Shown piece by piece: positions 29,234 through 37,691 of a DNA stretch of 64,000 nt (positions within the stretch are counted from its first letter, which is position 1; each line of letters opens with the position of its first letter). Made by a program: the position numbers and the translations under genes. A model generated the notes under the pieces. It was not told the origin of the DNA, made no database searches, and worked only from the letters and a program-made list of their open reading frames with translations. The DNA lies in the NCBI GenBank assembly GCA_002354655.1, contig DELY01000010.1:108864-172863 (forward strand), read 5' to 3'. Source of the stretch: Pseudomonas sp. UBA2684. Its GTDB lineage: Bacteria > Pseudomonadota > Gammaproteobacteria > Pseudomonadales > Pseudomonadaceae.

Positions 29234-30381
29234 GGGCGGGCGTCCTCCACCGGCGGCGTTGCCACGGGTGCCTCAGGCTCAGCCTGTTCGCGCGTGCGTT
29301 GCTTGCGCTGGATATAGGCCTGCACGGCACTCAGCGATTGACTCAGGTCCGGCGCGGCCACCTCGATCGGCTGCTCGACCAGCTCATCGATGCGCGCGCG
29401 CAAGGCGCGGCTATCCGGGTTATCCAGGTTGAAATGCGCATCCAGCACCTCGCGCGCCTGTTGCAGCGCCTGCCGGTAGACCTGGGTCTGACCATGCAGC
29501 GCCGCCCATTGCGCTTGCTCCAAGGCCAGACTGAGGGCCAGGCGGACTTGCGTCAGGCTCTGCCCAGCAAGCAGCGGACGCACATTCTGGTCGGCGTTGA
29601 AATCGATGCGGAAATACTGCGACAGAGTCGCCAGCCATTCGCTCCACCAACTGCTGCCATCGCCTTGCGCCGCATAATCGCCGAGCACCCCGCCTTGGCT
29701 GACGAACGCCGGGGGCAAGGTGTTCAACTGCGCTACCTGCGCCCGTAGGGCACCCAGTTGCAGGAACAACCCAGTACGGTCGGGGTTCTCGGTGGTGCGC
29801 AGCGCTTCCAGGCTCTTGGCCAACTGCTCGCGGGCCGCGAATGCGGCGGGGTCATCCTGATCACGAAGGATTTCGTCGGCGCCCTGCACCAAGGCCTCGG
29901 CACTGTTGATGTCCTGTAACGCCGAGAGACGCAGACTGGCCAGACGCAACAGGTGCTCGGCCTCGGCCAAACGCCAATCCTGGCGGCTGGCACCGAGCAC
30001 GGTTTCCAGGCGCTGATTGAGCAGTTGCTGGTCGCCTTGCAGCTGTGCGACCAGGCGCCTCCGGGTTTCCAGCTCCTCGGCCGTTGGCAGTTGCGCCAGA
30101 CGCTCGCTCAGGCCCTGCGCGCCTTGCGCCAGGGTCGCGGTTTCGCTGCGGGCCGCCTCCAGCAGGCCGAGCTGTTGCTGATCGCGGGCCTCCAGGCCAC
30201 GCACCTGCCACACGCCCCAACCACCAACCGCGACGCCGGCCGCGCCCAGCAGCAGCGCCAACATGGCCAGGCCATTGCCGCGCGATGCCGCTTTAGCCGA
30301 GGCGGCGACTGGCGTAGCCGCGGCGCCAGAAGCCGGTGCATCCTGCACGGATTGCTCTTTCGGAGAAGTCGCTTCGCTCAC
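29230..30381 (-). CDS. hemX: HemX, putative uroporphyrinogen-III C-methyltransferase-like protein
   Basis: A 383-residue membrane-anchored protein. The start is GTG at 30381 (VSEATSPKEQSVQDA), 16 bases after the hemD stop; the frame continues open upstream but runs through hemD. A Ser/Ala-rich N-terminus precedes one transmembrane helix at about 38-58, then a helical coiled-coil-rich domain. Despite older naming it lacks the Rossmann-type methyltransferase fold of true SAM uroporphyrinogen methyltransferases. Confidence 0.9.
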   Translation of the reverse strand: MSEATSPKEQSVQDAPASGAAATPVAASAKAASRGNGLAMLALLLGAAGVAVGGWGVWQVRGLEARDQQQLGLLEAARSETATLAQGAQGLSERLAQLPTAEELETRRRLVAQLQGDQQLLNQRLETVLGASRQDWRLAEAEHLLRLASLRLSALQDINSAEALVQGADEILRDQDDPAAFAAREQLAKSLEALRTTENPDRTGLFLQLGALRAQVAQLNTLPPAFVSQGGVLGDYAAQGDGSSWWSEWLATLSQYFRIDFNADQNVRPLLAGQSLTQVRLALSLALEQAQWAALHGQTQVYRQALQQAREVLDAHFNLDNPDSRALRARIDELVEQPIEVAAPDLSQSLSAVQAYIQRKQRTREQAEPEAPVATPPVEDARP

Positions 30382-30397
30382 GTATCCATCCTTTGCA

Positions 30398-31171
30398 TCA
30401 GAGGTCGGGGGCAGCCTGCGTGTGCAACGCCGCCAACAACGCCGCGGCATTCGCGCCACGGCAGTCCACAACAAGCTCGGCGCCCGCAGCGCGCGCCTGC
30501 TCGGCGACACGCGGGCTGGGTACGAACAAGGGTAGTCGAGCCAACCGTGGCCACTCTCCAGCGGCCAGTTGCAGCAAATGACTAAAACCTTGCCCACTGC
30601 TGACCACCAGGCCATTCAAGCGTTCCGCACGCACCCGCTGGGGCAGCAGCGCCGGCGGGTATTCCGGCAACCTACGGCGATAGAGTGCCAGATCGTCGAC
30701 CTGCACGCCTTGGCCGCGCAAACGCTCGGCGAGTAACTCTCGGCCACCCTCGCCGCGCAGCATCAGCACCCGCGGGGCCACTGCCGCCGCCAGCGCCTGC
30801 TGCAATTGCGGCAGCGCCAGCAAGGCTTCGCTGTCGTCCGCCTGACTGGGGAAGCAAACGCTCAGGCCGTAGCCACCGAGAATTTCGGCAGTCGCCGCGC
30901 CGACGCTGAACCAGGGTTGCTCCGCCAGCGGCTGCGGCCAGTGCCGAGCGAGTAATTCAAGGCCCAAGCGTGCGGCCGGTTTGCTGACCACAATTACCGC
31001 GCAGTAGCGATCCAGCTCGCAGATGGTCGCTCGCTGCGCCGGGGTTTCTGCCAGCGGCTCGATCGCCAGCAGCGGCAAACTGCTGCTGTAGATGCCGCGT
31101 TCGGCCAACGCCGCGGCCAACGCCGGGCATTCTTCGGCCGGGCGCGTCAGCAGCAAACGCCACTGATTCAC
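30398..31171 (-). CDS. hemD: Uroporphyrinogen-III synthase
   Basis: A 257-residue HemD, which closes hydroxymethylbilane into the asymmetric uroporphyrinogen III ring. The fold signatures are [19 protein letters not shown] at the start and [12 protein letters not shown] near 185-200. It overlaps the hemC stop by four bases, so translation is coupled. Confidence 0.93.
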   Translation of the reverse strand: MNQWRLLLTRPAEECPALAAALAERGIYSSSLPLLAIEPLAETPAQRATICELDRYCAVIVVSKPAARLGLELLARHWPQPLAEQPWFSVGAATAEILGGYGLSVCFPSQADDSEALLALPQLQQALAAAVAPRVLMLRGEGGRELLAERLRGQGVQVDDLALYRRRLPEYPPALLPQRVRAERLNGLVVSSGQGFSHLLQLAAGEWPRLARLPLFVPSPRVAEQARAAGAELVVDCRGANAAALLAALHTQAAPDL

Positions 31172-32106
31172 TCGTCAGCCGCCTCGCCGTACACCGCTTG
31201 CAGGATGTCGGCGGCGCCTTGCGCCAGCAGGGCTTCGGCGACATGCACGCCAAGCTGTTCAGCGCTGCTGGCCGGGCCGCGACTCTGCGCACGCAGCAGC
31301 AGCCCACCATCCGGCTGACCGACCAACCCGCGCAGCCATAGCTGTTCGCCTTCGAGCACCGCATAACAGGCAATCGGCACCTGGCAACCCCCGTTCAGGT
31401 GCTTGTTCAGGGCACGCTCTGCGGTCACTCGCAGCGCCGTATCGGCATGGTGCAATGGCGCCAGCAGCGCATGAATTTCCGCATCGGCGGTGCGGCACTC
31501 GATGCCGACCGCGCCTTGCCCGCCCGCCGGCAGGCTGTCATCGACGCTGATCGAGGCGCGGATACGGGCGGCGAAACCGAGGCGGATCAAGCCAGCGGCG
31601 GCAAGGATGATGGCGTCGTATTCGCCGGCATCCAACTTGGCCAGACGGGTATTGACGTTGCCGCGCAGGAACTGGATTTTCAGGTCCGGGCGACGCGCCA
31701 GCAGCTGTGCCTGGCGGCGCAGGCTGGAGGTGCCGACCACGCTGCCGGCAGGCAGCGCGTCGAGGCTGGCGAAGGTGTTGGAGACAAAGGCATCGCGCGG
31801 GTCTTCACGCTCGCAGATGCAGTACAGGCCGAGGCCGGACGGGAAGTCCATCGGCACATCCTTCATCGAATGCACGGCGATGTCGGCGTCGCTTTCCAGC
31901 AGCGCGGTTTCCAGCTCCTTGACGAACAAACCCTTGCCGCCGATTTTCGCCAGCGGCGCATCGAGCAGTTTGTCGCCACGGCTGACCATCGGCACCAGGC
32001 TGACCTGCAAACCGGGATGCGCTTGCTCCAGACGGGCTTTGACGTGCTCGGCCTGCCACAGGGCCAGGGCGCTCTTACGGGTGGCAATGCGAATTTCGCG
32101 AGACAT
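31168..32106 (-). CDS. hemC: Porphobilinogen deaminase (hydroxymethylbilane synthase)
   Basis: A 312-residue HemC, which polymerises four porphobilinogens. The dipyrromethane cofactor cysteine is C241 in [12 protein letters not shown]. The conserved [12 protein letters not shown] opening and D84 in HSMKDVP are intact. It is the first gene of hemC-D-X-Y. It lies downstream of algR on the same strand, with a 322-bp inverted-repeat element between them. Confidence 0.96.
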   Translation of the reverse strand: MSREIRIATRKSALALWQAEHVKARLEQAHPGLQVSLVPMVSRGDKLLDAPLAKIGGKGLFVKELETALLESDADIAVHSMKDVPMDFPSGLGLYCICEREDPRDAFVSNTFASLDALPAGSVVGTSSLRRQAQLLARRPDLKIQFLRGNVNTRLAKLDAGEYDAIILAAAGLIRLGFAARIRASISVDDSLPAGGQGAVGIECRTADAEIHALLAPLHHADTALRVTAERALNKHLNGGCQVPIACYAVLEGEQLWLRGLVGQPDGGLLLRAQSRGPASSAEQLGVHVAEALLAQGAADILQAVYGEAADE

Positions 32107-32225
32107 GGGGCAATTCCAGAAAACGAACTGCCGGGGATAATAACAGGCTCACATGCCCTGAGCGGATAGCCACGCAGGCAGCCCGGACGAGTGCCGAGCT
32201 GCCTGCGCCTGAGTTAGCGGCCTGT

Positions 32226-32547
32226 TAGGGTCTGTTGCCGTTTCATTCGCGGTCGCGCCGGAGCCTGTTTTTGCGCGAGGCAAGGGCCGCGCCCGCTCCC
32301 GGCGGGCTTGCGGCATTTCCCACATCCATGTGGGTCACACAGACGCGAAGTTTGGTTGTTCCAAATGAGCGTCGAGAAACGCCGCATCGCGCAAAAACAG
32401 GCCCGGCCCCGTGGGTTGCGCGGGAAATGGCCCCCCGCTGTTGTTGCAGGACTTGGTAAGGGAATAGCCATTACCTGCGTCCTGCGCCTAACCGGGGGGC
32501 CATTTCTCGCAGCAACGCGCCTCGCGATGAAACGGCAACAGACCCTA
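32226..32547. mobile_element. 322-bp highly structured inverted-repeat element touching the algR stop codon
   Basis: A perfect 21-bp terminal inverted repeat (32226-32246 and 32527-32547, core GGGTCTGTTGCCGTTTCA) encloses two long perfect arms: 16 bp at 32263-32278 with 32387-32402, and 14 bp at 32424-32437 with 32493-32506. Inside arm 1 are three hairpins, GCCCGC/GCGGGC at 32291-32307, CCCACAT/ATGTGGG at 32319-32334, and GACGC..TTTGG/CCAAA..GCGTC at 32342-32373. Inside arm 2 is GCAGGAC..GGTAA/TTACC..GTCCTGC at 32446-32485. No coding potential is evident. Both ends carry TA. It may be a MITE, a structured RNA, or both. Confidence 0.75.
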
Positions 32548-33291
32548 TAGGTTATGCATCAACTTGCGCACCCCGGCCACGTGCCGCCGGCTGACGATCA
32601 GCGCCTCGCCATTCATGCCCTTGAGGAACAGCTGGAAGTGCCCGAGCGGCGTGCGCTGCAAGCGCTCAATGCGCTCGCGAGCCACCAGGGCATTGCGGTG
32701 GATACGCACGAAGCGGTCGCCGAACTCGTCTTCCAACGCCTTCAGCGGTTCGTCCAGCAGCACCTCGCCGCCTTCGTGACGCAGCGTCACGTACTTATGG
32801 TCGGCGATGAAATAAATAACGTGATCGAGCGGAATCAGCTCGATGCCTTTGCGCGTCCGCGCACTGATGTGGCTGCGTGGACCGCCGCCGCTTTCCGCCG
32901 CAGGACGGGTCAGCGCCGCCAGTTGCACACGGTTCGGCCGCTCGGCTTTTTTCAGCGCCTCGCTGAGATTTTCCGGGCGCACCGGCTTGACCAAATAGCC
33001 GACCGCACTGACTTGAAAAGCCTCCAGGGCAAACTCGTCATGGGCGGTGCAGAAAATTACCGCGGGCGGCGCTTCACGCTCGCAGAGCTTGGCGGCGACC
33101 TGCAAACCATCCAGGCCGGGCATGCGGATATCCAGCAACACGACATCCGGTTTCAGGCTGTCGATCAAGGTCAACGCCTCTTCGCCATTGCTCGCGGCCG
33201 GCTCCAACACGCGATAGCCCTCAAGCTCGCCGACCATGCGGATCAGGCGCTCGCGGGCAAGTGGTTCGTCATCGACGATCAGGACATTCAT
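32545..33291 (-). CDS. algR: AlgR, response regulator of alginate and twitching motility
   Basis: A 248-residue LytTR-type response regulator, the length known for P. aeruginosa AlgR. The receiver domain (1-120) has the acidic pair D7-D8, phosphorylation site D54 in VLLDIRMPGLDG and K103 in LVKPVRP. A LytTR DNA-binding domain follows from about 140. The start MNVLIVDDEP overlaps the algZ stop by four bases. The TAG stop lies in the terminal repeat of the downstream element. Confidence 0.97.
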   Translation of the reverse strand: MNVLIVDDEPLARERLIRMVGELEGYRVLEPAASNGEEALTLIDSLKPDVVLLDIRMPGLDGLQVAAKLCEREAPPAVIFCTAHDEFALEAFQVSAVGYLVKPVRPENLSEALKKAERPNRVQLAALTRPAAESGGGPRSHISARTRKGIELIPLDHVIYFIADHKYVTLRHEGGEVLLDEPLKALEDEFGDRFVRIHRNALVARERIERLQRTPLGHFQLFLKGMNGEALIVSRRHVAGVRKLMHNL

Positions 33292-34370
33292 AGTGCTCTG
33301 GCTTCCTGCGTGAGTCTCGCACAAGGATAGCGTAGACAGGTGAAATGGCGGCCGTCACGGCGCTCCACGCTGAGACTGGCCTGCGGCCCGAAAAGTGCCG
33401 CAAGGCGTGCATCTATATTGCCCAGCGCTTGGTGCGTGCCGCGCGAAGGCTGCTGCTCGCCGGGTTCCTCATAAGGATTGCTGACGCACAGGTTGAACAC
33501 CCCATCGGTATAACTCGCGTCGACCCGCACCAGGCCACCCTCGATGCGCGGTTGGATGCCATAGATCAAGGCATTCTCCAGCAAAGGTTGCAACGTCAAT
33601 TGAGGGATCGGCAGATCATGCGGCACATCGGCGACCTCCCACTGCAACTGTAGTCGTTCGCCGAGGCGATAGTGCTCGATCGATAAATATCGTTTTGCCA
33701 GCTCCAGCTCCTCGCTCCAGGCCACCAGGCTGCCGGGCTTGGCCAGGCTGGCGCGAAACAGATCGGACAAATCCAGTACCGCCTGCTCGGCCTTGTATGG
33801 GTCGAGCACCACCAGGCTGGCAATGCTGTTCAGGCTGTTGAACAGGAAGTGCGGGCGAATCCGCGCTTGCAGCGACTCGATACGTGCACGCAGCTCCGCC
33901 TGCTCCTGCCGCCGCCATTGGCTCTGCAGATAGAAATAGCGTAGCAGCAGCGCCGACATGATCAGGCTGATCAACGCGTGGCGCAGGTACAGATTGACCT
34001 CACCCTCGCGCGGCAGCGGCCCGCCGAGGTCGTAATAATCGGCCACCGCGGTGCAGGCCAGCGCCAGACCGACCACCATCGCACAGCACAGGCAGCCGGC
34101 CAGCGCCGCCCGCATACGCGCCATCAACGGCCGCAAGCGGCAGAGCAGCGCCGCCGACAGCAGCACGATCCACTGCACGAACAGCGACGTCAGGGCCAAG
34201 CGCACCCAGTCGAACCCCGGCAACATCGGCTCGGACAGCACCAGCACCAGCACCAGCAACTCGGCGAGCAGCACCATGCTCAGCAACGCTTCTGGCTGGC
34301 ACAGCTCGGGGACGAAGAAGTCGTCGACCAGGACCGCGGTATTTTTAGTGTTGAACCATTGAGTATGCAT
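33288..34370 (-). CDS. algZ: AlgZ (FimS), sensor histidine kinase of the LytS/His_kinase type
   Basis: A 360-residue sensor. Several transmembrane segments lie between about 28 and 145, then the His_kinase domain with H174 in RPHFLFNSLNS and an ATPase-like region near LLENALIYGIQPR. It lacks the usual N and G boxes of classical kinases, as does P. aeruginosa AlgZ. The start MHTQWFNTKN at 34370 is chosen because it matches the family; in-frame codons upstream are not. Confidence 0.93.
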   Translation of the reverse strand: MHTQWFNTKNTAVLVDDFFVPELCQPEALLSMVLLAELLVLVLVLSEPMLPGFDWVRLALTSLFVQWIVLLSAALLCRLRPLMARMRAALAGCLCCAMVVGLALACTAVADYYDLGGPLPREGEVNLYLRHALISLIMSALLLRYFYLQSQWRRQEQAELRARIESLQARIRPHFLFNSLNSIASLVVLDPYKAEQAVLDLSDLFRASLAKPGSLVAWSEELELAKRYLSIEHYRLGERLQLQWEVADVPHDLPIPQLTLQPLLENALIYGIQPRIEGGLVRVDASYTDGVFNLCVSNPYEEPGEQQPSRGTHQALGNIDARLAALFGPQASLSVERRDGRHFTCLRYPCARLTQEARAL

Positions 34371-34624
34371 CGGCGCAGTTTCCGCGCGGCCCGCCAAACC
34401 GGCAAGCGGGCCAGCTCTGGCCGGGCAAAATAAACCGCTCAAATGCCGTGCAACCGGCAAATCTGTGATCGGCGCAACACTGCCCAGACCGTCGGCAGTG
34501 GCAGCGGCCGACAAACCGACGCGGCGATTTTGCCCGCCACCCTGTTATTATCGGCAGACTTTTTCCGCCACGCTGGCCGCCACCTGCGGCCCGCCTGTTT
34601 TAGCGCACCAGCCGAGCGAAACCC

Positions 34625-36019
34625 ATGAGCACTGAAAAGACCAACCAATCCTGGGGCGGCCGCTTCAGCGAACCCGTCGATGCCTTTGTGGCCCGTTTTA
34701 CCGCCTCGGTCGAATTCGACAAGCGCCTGTATCGCCACGACATCATGGGCTCCATCGCCCACGCCACCATGCTGGCCAAGGTCGGCGTGCTGACAGACGC
34801 CGAGCGCGACAGCATCGTCGCCGGCCTGACGCAGATTCAGAGCGAGATCGAAGCCGGCCAATTCGACTGGCGCGTCGACCTGGAAGACGTGCACATGAAC
34901 ATCGAAGCGCGCCTGACCGACCGCATCGGCGTGACCGGCAAGAAGCTGCACACCGGCCGCAGCCGTAACGACCAGGTGGCTACCGATATCCGCCTGTGGC
35001 TGCGCGACGAGATCGACTTGATCCTCGCCGAGATCACCCGTCTGCAACAGGGCCTGCTGGAGCAGGCCGAGCGTGAAGCGGCGACTATCATGCCCGGCTT
35101 CACCCACCTGCAAACCGCGCAGCCGGTAACCTTCGGTCATCACCTGCTGGCCTGGTTCGAGATGCTCAGCCGCGATTACGAGCGCCTGGTCGACTGCCGC
35201 AAGCGCACCAACCGCATGCCGCTCGGCTCGGCCGCGCTAGCCGGCACCACCTACCCGATTCAACGCGAAATCACTGCACAGTTGCTGGGTTTCGACGCCG
35301 TTGGCGGCAATTCACTGGATGGTGTTTCCGATCGCGACTTCGCCATCGAATTCTGCGCCGCGGCGTCCTTGGCGATGATGCACCTGTCGCGCTGCTCCGA
35401 AGAGCTGGTGCTGTGGACCTCCGCGCAATTCCAGTTCATCGACCTGCCGGACCGCTTCTGCACCGGCAGCTCAATCATGCCGCAAAAGAAAAACCCCGAC
35501 GTGCCGGAGCTGGTACGCGGCAAGACCGGCCGGGTATTCGGCGCGCTGATGGGCCTGCTGACCCTGATGAAGGGCCAGCCGTTGGCCTACAACAAGGACA
35601 ACCAGGAAGACAAAGAACCGCTGTTCGACGCCGCCGACACCCTGCGCGATTCGCTGCGCGCCTTTGCCGACATGATCCCGGCGATCAAGCCCAAGCACGC
35701 GATCATGCGTGAAGCGGCGCTGCGCGGTTTCTCCACCGCCACCGACCTGGCCGACTACCTGGTCCGCCGCGGCCTGCCGTTCCGCGACTGCCACGAAATC
35801 GTCGGCCACGCGGTGAAATACGGCGTGGACAGCGGCAAGGACCTGGCCGAAATGAGCCTCGACGAACTGCGCCAGTTCAGCGGCGAGATCGAGCAGGACG
35901 TCTTTGCCGTGTTGACTCTGGAAGGCTCGGTGAATGCCCGCGACCATATCGGCGGCACCGCACCGAATCAGGTCCGCGCCGCCGTGCAACGCGGCCGGGC
36001 GCTGCTAGCAGACCGCTGA
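34625..36019 (+). CDS. argH: Argininosuccinate lyase
   Basis: A 464-residue enzyme that cleaves argininosuccinate to arginine and fumarate, the last arginine-biosynthesis step. The fumarase/aspartase signature [11 protein letters not shown] is at 281-291, with the catalytic serine in the flexible loop, and [13 protein letters not shown] provides the other substrate contacts. It diverges from algZ and is followed by a GC-rich hairpin. Confidence 0.98.
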   Translation: MSTEKTNQSWGGRFSEPVDAFVARFTASVEFDKRLYRHDIMGSIAHATMLAKVGVLTDAERDSIVAGLTQIQSEIEAGQFDWRVDLEDVHMNIEARLTDRIGVTGKKLHTGRSRNDQVATDIRLWLRDEIDLILAEITRLQQGLLEQAEREAATIMPGFTHLQTAQPVTFGHHLLAWFEMLSRDYERLVDCRKRTNRMPLGSAALAGTTYPIQREITAQLLGFDAVGGNSLDGVSDRDFAIEFCAAASLAMMHLSRCSEELVLWTSAQFQFIDLPDRFCTGSSIMPQKKNPDVPELVRGKTGRVFGALMGLLTLMKGQPLAYNKDNQEDKEPLFDAADTLRDSLRAFADMIPAIKPKHAIMREAALRGFSTATDLADYLVRRGLPFRDCHEIVGHAVKYGVDSGKDLAEMSLDELRQFSGEIEQDVFAVLTLEGSVNARDHIGGTAPNQVRAAVQRGRALLADR

Positions 36020-36027
36020 GTCGTACT

Positions 36028-36050
36028 GCGCGGCGCGCCCTGCGCCGCGC
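36028..36050. terminator. GC-rich hairpin between argH and GST gene
   Basis: GCGCGGCGC and GCGCCGCGC pair perfectly around loop GCCCT between two convergent genes. There is no clear T run, so termination would be weak or Rho-assisted. Confidence 0.5.
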
Positions 36051-36054
36051 CTGC

Positions 36055-36720
36055 TCACCCTTTCGCCTGAGCCTGAACCAGCGCCAGGAAGCCCGGCATA
36101 TCGGCTTCCTTGTCGGCGGCGATCTGCTGTACGTGGGGGTTTTTATTGAGCAGCACCAGCAGATCGCGGGCCACGGAGAAATCGCCCAGCAAATCCAGGT
36201 TGAACAGCTTTTTCGCCACCACGCAGGCCAGGTCGACGCTGTAGAGAAAGTAGATATCGGCCAGGCTGAAACTGTCGCCCGCGACGTAAGGAGTGAAGCG
36301 GCCGTGGCGCTTGAGCGTGGCGATGCCGGCGAGCAGCTCGGCTTTGCAGCGGGTTTTCAGGGCGTCGGGAATCTCCATGCCGAAAAATGCCTGGGGGTAA
36401 CCCAAACGCGCCGGCAATTCGATGTACAGCTCGATTTCCTTCATCAGCGCCCGCACCTGGGCGCGGGCAAACGGTTCGGCCGGCAACAGCGGCGTACCGC
36501 CAGCGCACTCCTCCAGGTAATCGAGGATCGCGCTGGTCTCATTGATGAACCCCTGCTCGACACCGAGCACCGGCACCTTGCCACGCGGGCTGATGCTGAG
36601 AAACTCATCACTCTGGTTACCGTGCAGCGTGATCACCTCAAATGCCAAGCCTTTCTCCAGCAGGGCCAACTTGACCATATTGAAGTAATTGCTGACTGCG
36701 AATCCGTACAGTTTGAACAT
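36055..36720 (-). CDS. Glutathione S-transferase family protein
   Basis: A 221-residue protein with an N-terminal thioredoxin-like domain (MFKLYGFAVSNYFNMVKLAL, then RGKVPVLGVEQGFINETSAI carrying the cis-proline and glutathione-contacting ES/TS) and a C-terminal helical domain. The substrate is unknown. The usual active-site Tyr/Ser near residue 7-10 may be the S at position 10. Confidence 0.88.
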   Translation of the reverse strand: MFKLYGFAVSNYFNMVKLALLEKGLAFEVITLHGNQSDEFLSISPRGKVPVLGVEQGFINETSAILDYLEECAGGTPLLPAEPFARAQVRALMKEIELYIELPARLGYPQAFFGMEIPDALKTRCKAELLAGIATLKRHGRFTPYVAGDSFSLADIYFLYSVDLACVVAKKLFNLDLLGDFSVARDLLVLLNKNPHVQQIAADKEADMPGFLALVQAQAKG

Positions 36721-36862
36721 GGTGGCAGGCTCCAGGCCGGCGAAGGGGTACTCAGAGTTATAGACCCCCGCAGGCCGACCCAGCCAGTCGCATCAGACCA
36801 GTGAATGGCGCGGCTGGCAGCGCGCTGGCACACTGCGCCTTCACTCCGCGGATAAGCCCTCC

Positions 36863-37141
36863 ATGACTGAACACGACAACCCCGAAGACGAAGCCTTTGC
36901 CGAAGACGCCCTGATCCAGGCCATCGAGAACCAGATCGAAGCGGGCGAGCCGCCTGCCGCCCTGGCCACGCAGAACAAACTGATGCTGGTTGGCTACGAG
37001 CGCGAAGAAATCCTGCAACTGATGGCGCTGGTGCTGGCCCACGAAATCAAGTGCATGCTCAGCGAAGACCGCCCATTCGACAGCGCCGCTTACGAGCAAG
37101 CCCTGCGCGCCCTGCCCGAGCTGCCGGAAGAAACACCGTGA
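36863..37141 (+). CDS. Small acidic conserved hypothetical protein
   Basis: A 92-residue protein rich in Glu, Asp, Ala and Leu (MTEHDNPEDEAFAEDALIQ). It is predicted to be almost all helical. I do not recognise a named domain. The codon use is like its neighbours and the position downstream of a divergent GST gene matches small hypothetical genes of other Pseudomonas. No strong ribosome-binding site is visible. Confidence 0.7.
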   Translation: MTEHDNPEDEAFAEDALIQAIENQIEAGEPPAALATQNKLMLVGYEREEILQLMALVLAHEIKCMLSEDRPFDSAAYEQALRALPELPEETP

Positions 37142-37285
37142 TACTGCGACGATAGTCGCTGAAGTCAGCGCGCTGCGCCGCGGCTCGCTACACTGCAAAG
37201 ACCCGCTGCCGATTGATCCCCGCGGGGTGCCATCCTCCGGGCGCATGCAGTGCCCGGCCCATGACAACAAGAGCCCGGAGCACCT

Positions 37286-37531
37286 ATGTCCTTTACCCCT
37301 GAGCTGATTGCTGAACTGGAACTTCTCGCGCTGTTCAACCTGGGCAACACCCAGGAAGGCCTCAAGGTTCATCATGTGGCCGCCCCACAAGCGATTGCCG
37401 CAGCCCAACGCCTGCATGCCAAAGGCCTGACCACCCAAACCGACGGCGGCTACCTGACCAGCCTGGGCCTGGATGCGGCGGAACATGCGCAAACCCTGCT
37501 AACCATCCTCAGCGTGACCGAAACCGCCTAA
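37286..37531 (+). CDS. TIGR02647 family protein
   Basis: An 81-residue conserved protein of unknown function. The wording MSFTPELIAELELLALFNL and AAQRLHAKGLTTQTDGGYLT matches my memory of this family, which looks like a small winged-helix fold. It is preceded by CCGGAGC. Confidence 0.8.
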   Translation: MSFTPELIAELELLALFNLGNTQEGLKVHHVAAPQAIAAAQRLHAKGLTTQTDGGYLTSLGLDAAEHAQTLLTILSVTETA

Positions 37532-37691
37532 CCGGCCGTCCTACGCCGACCGCCAAGGCGGCCGGCGAAACGGCCGCAGACGCACGCGCGACCCGGTCGA
37601 ACCCGTCACGTGCGCCGTTTTCCCCATCGCCCCCTGCCCGCCGTCACGCCTGGCTGATAGTCTTGCCGCATTACCCCCGCAGAGCCTGCGC

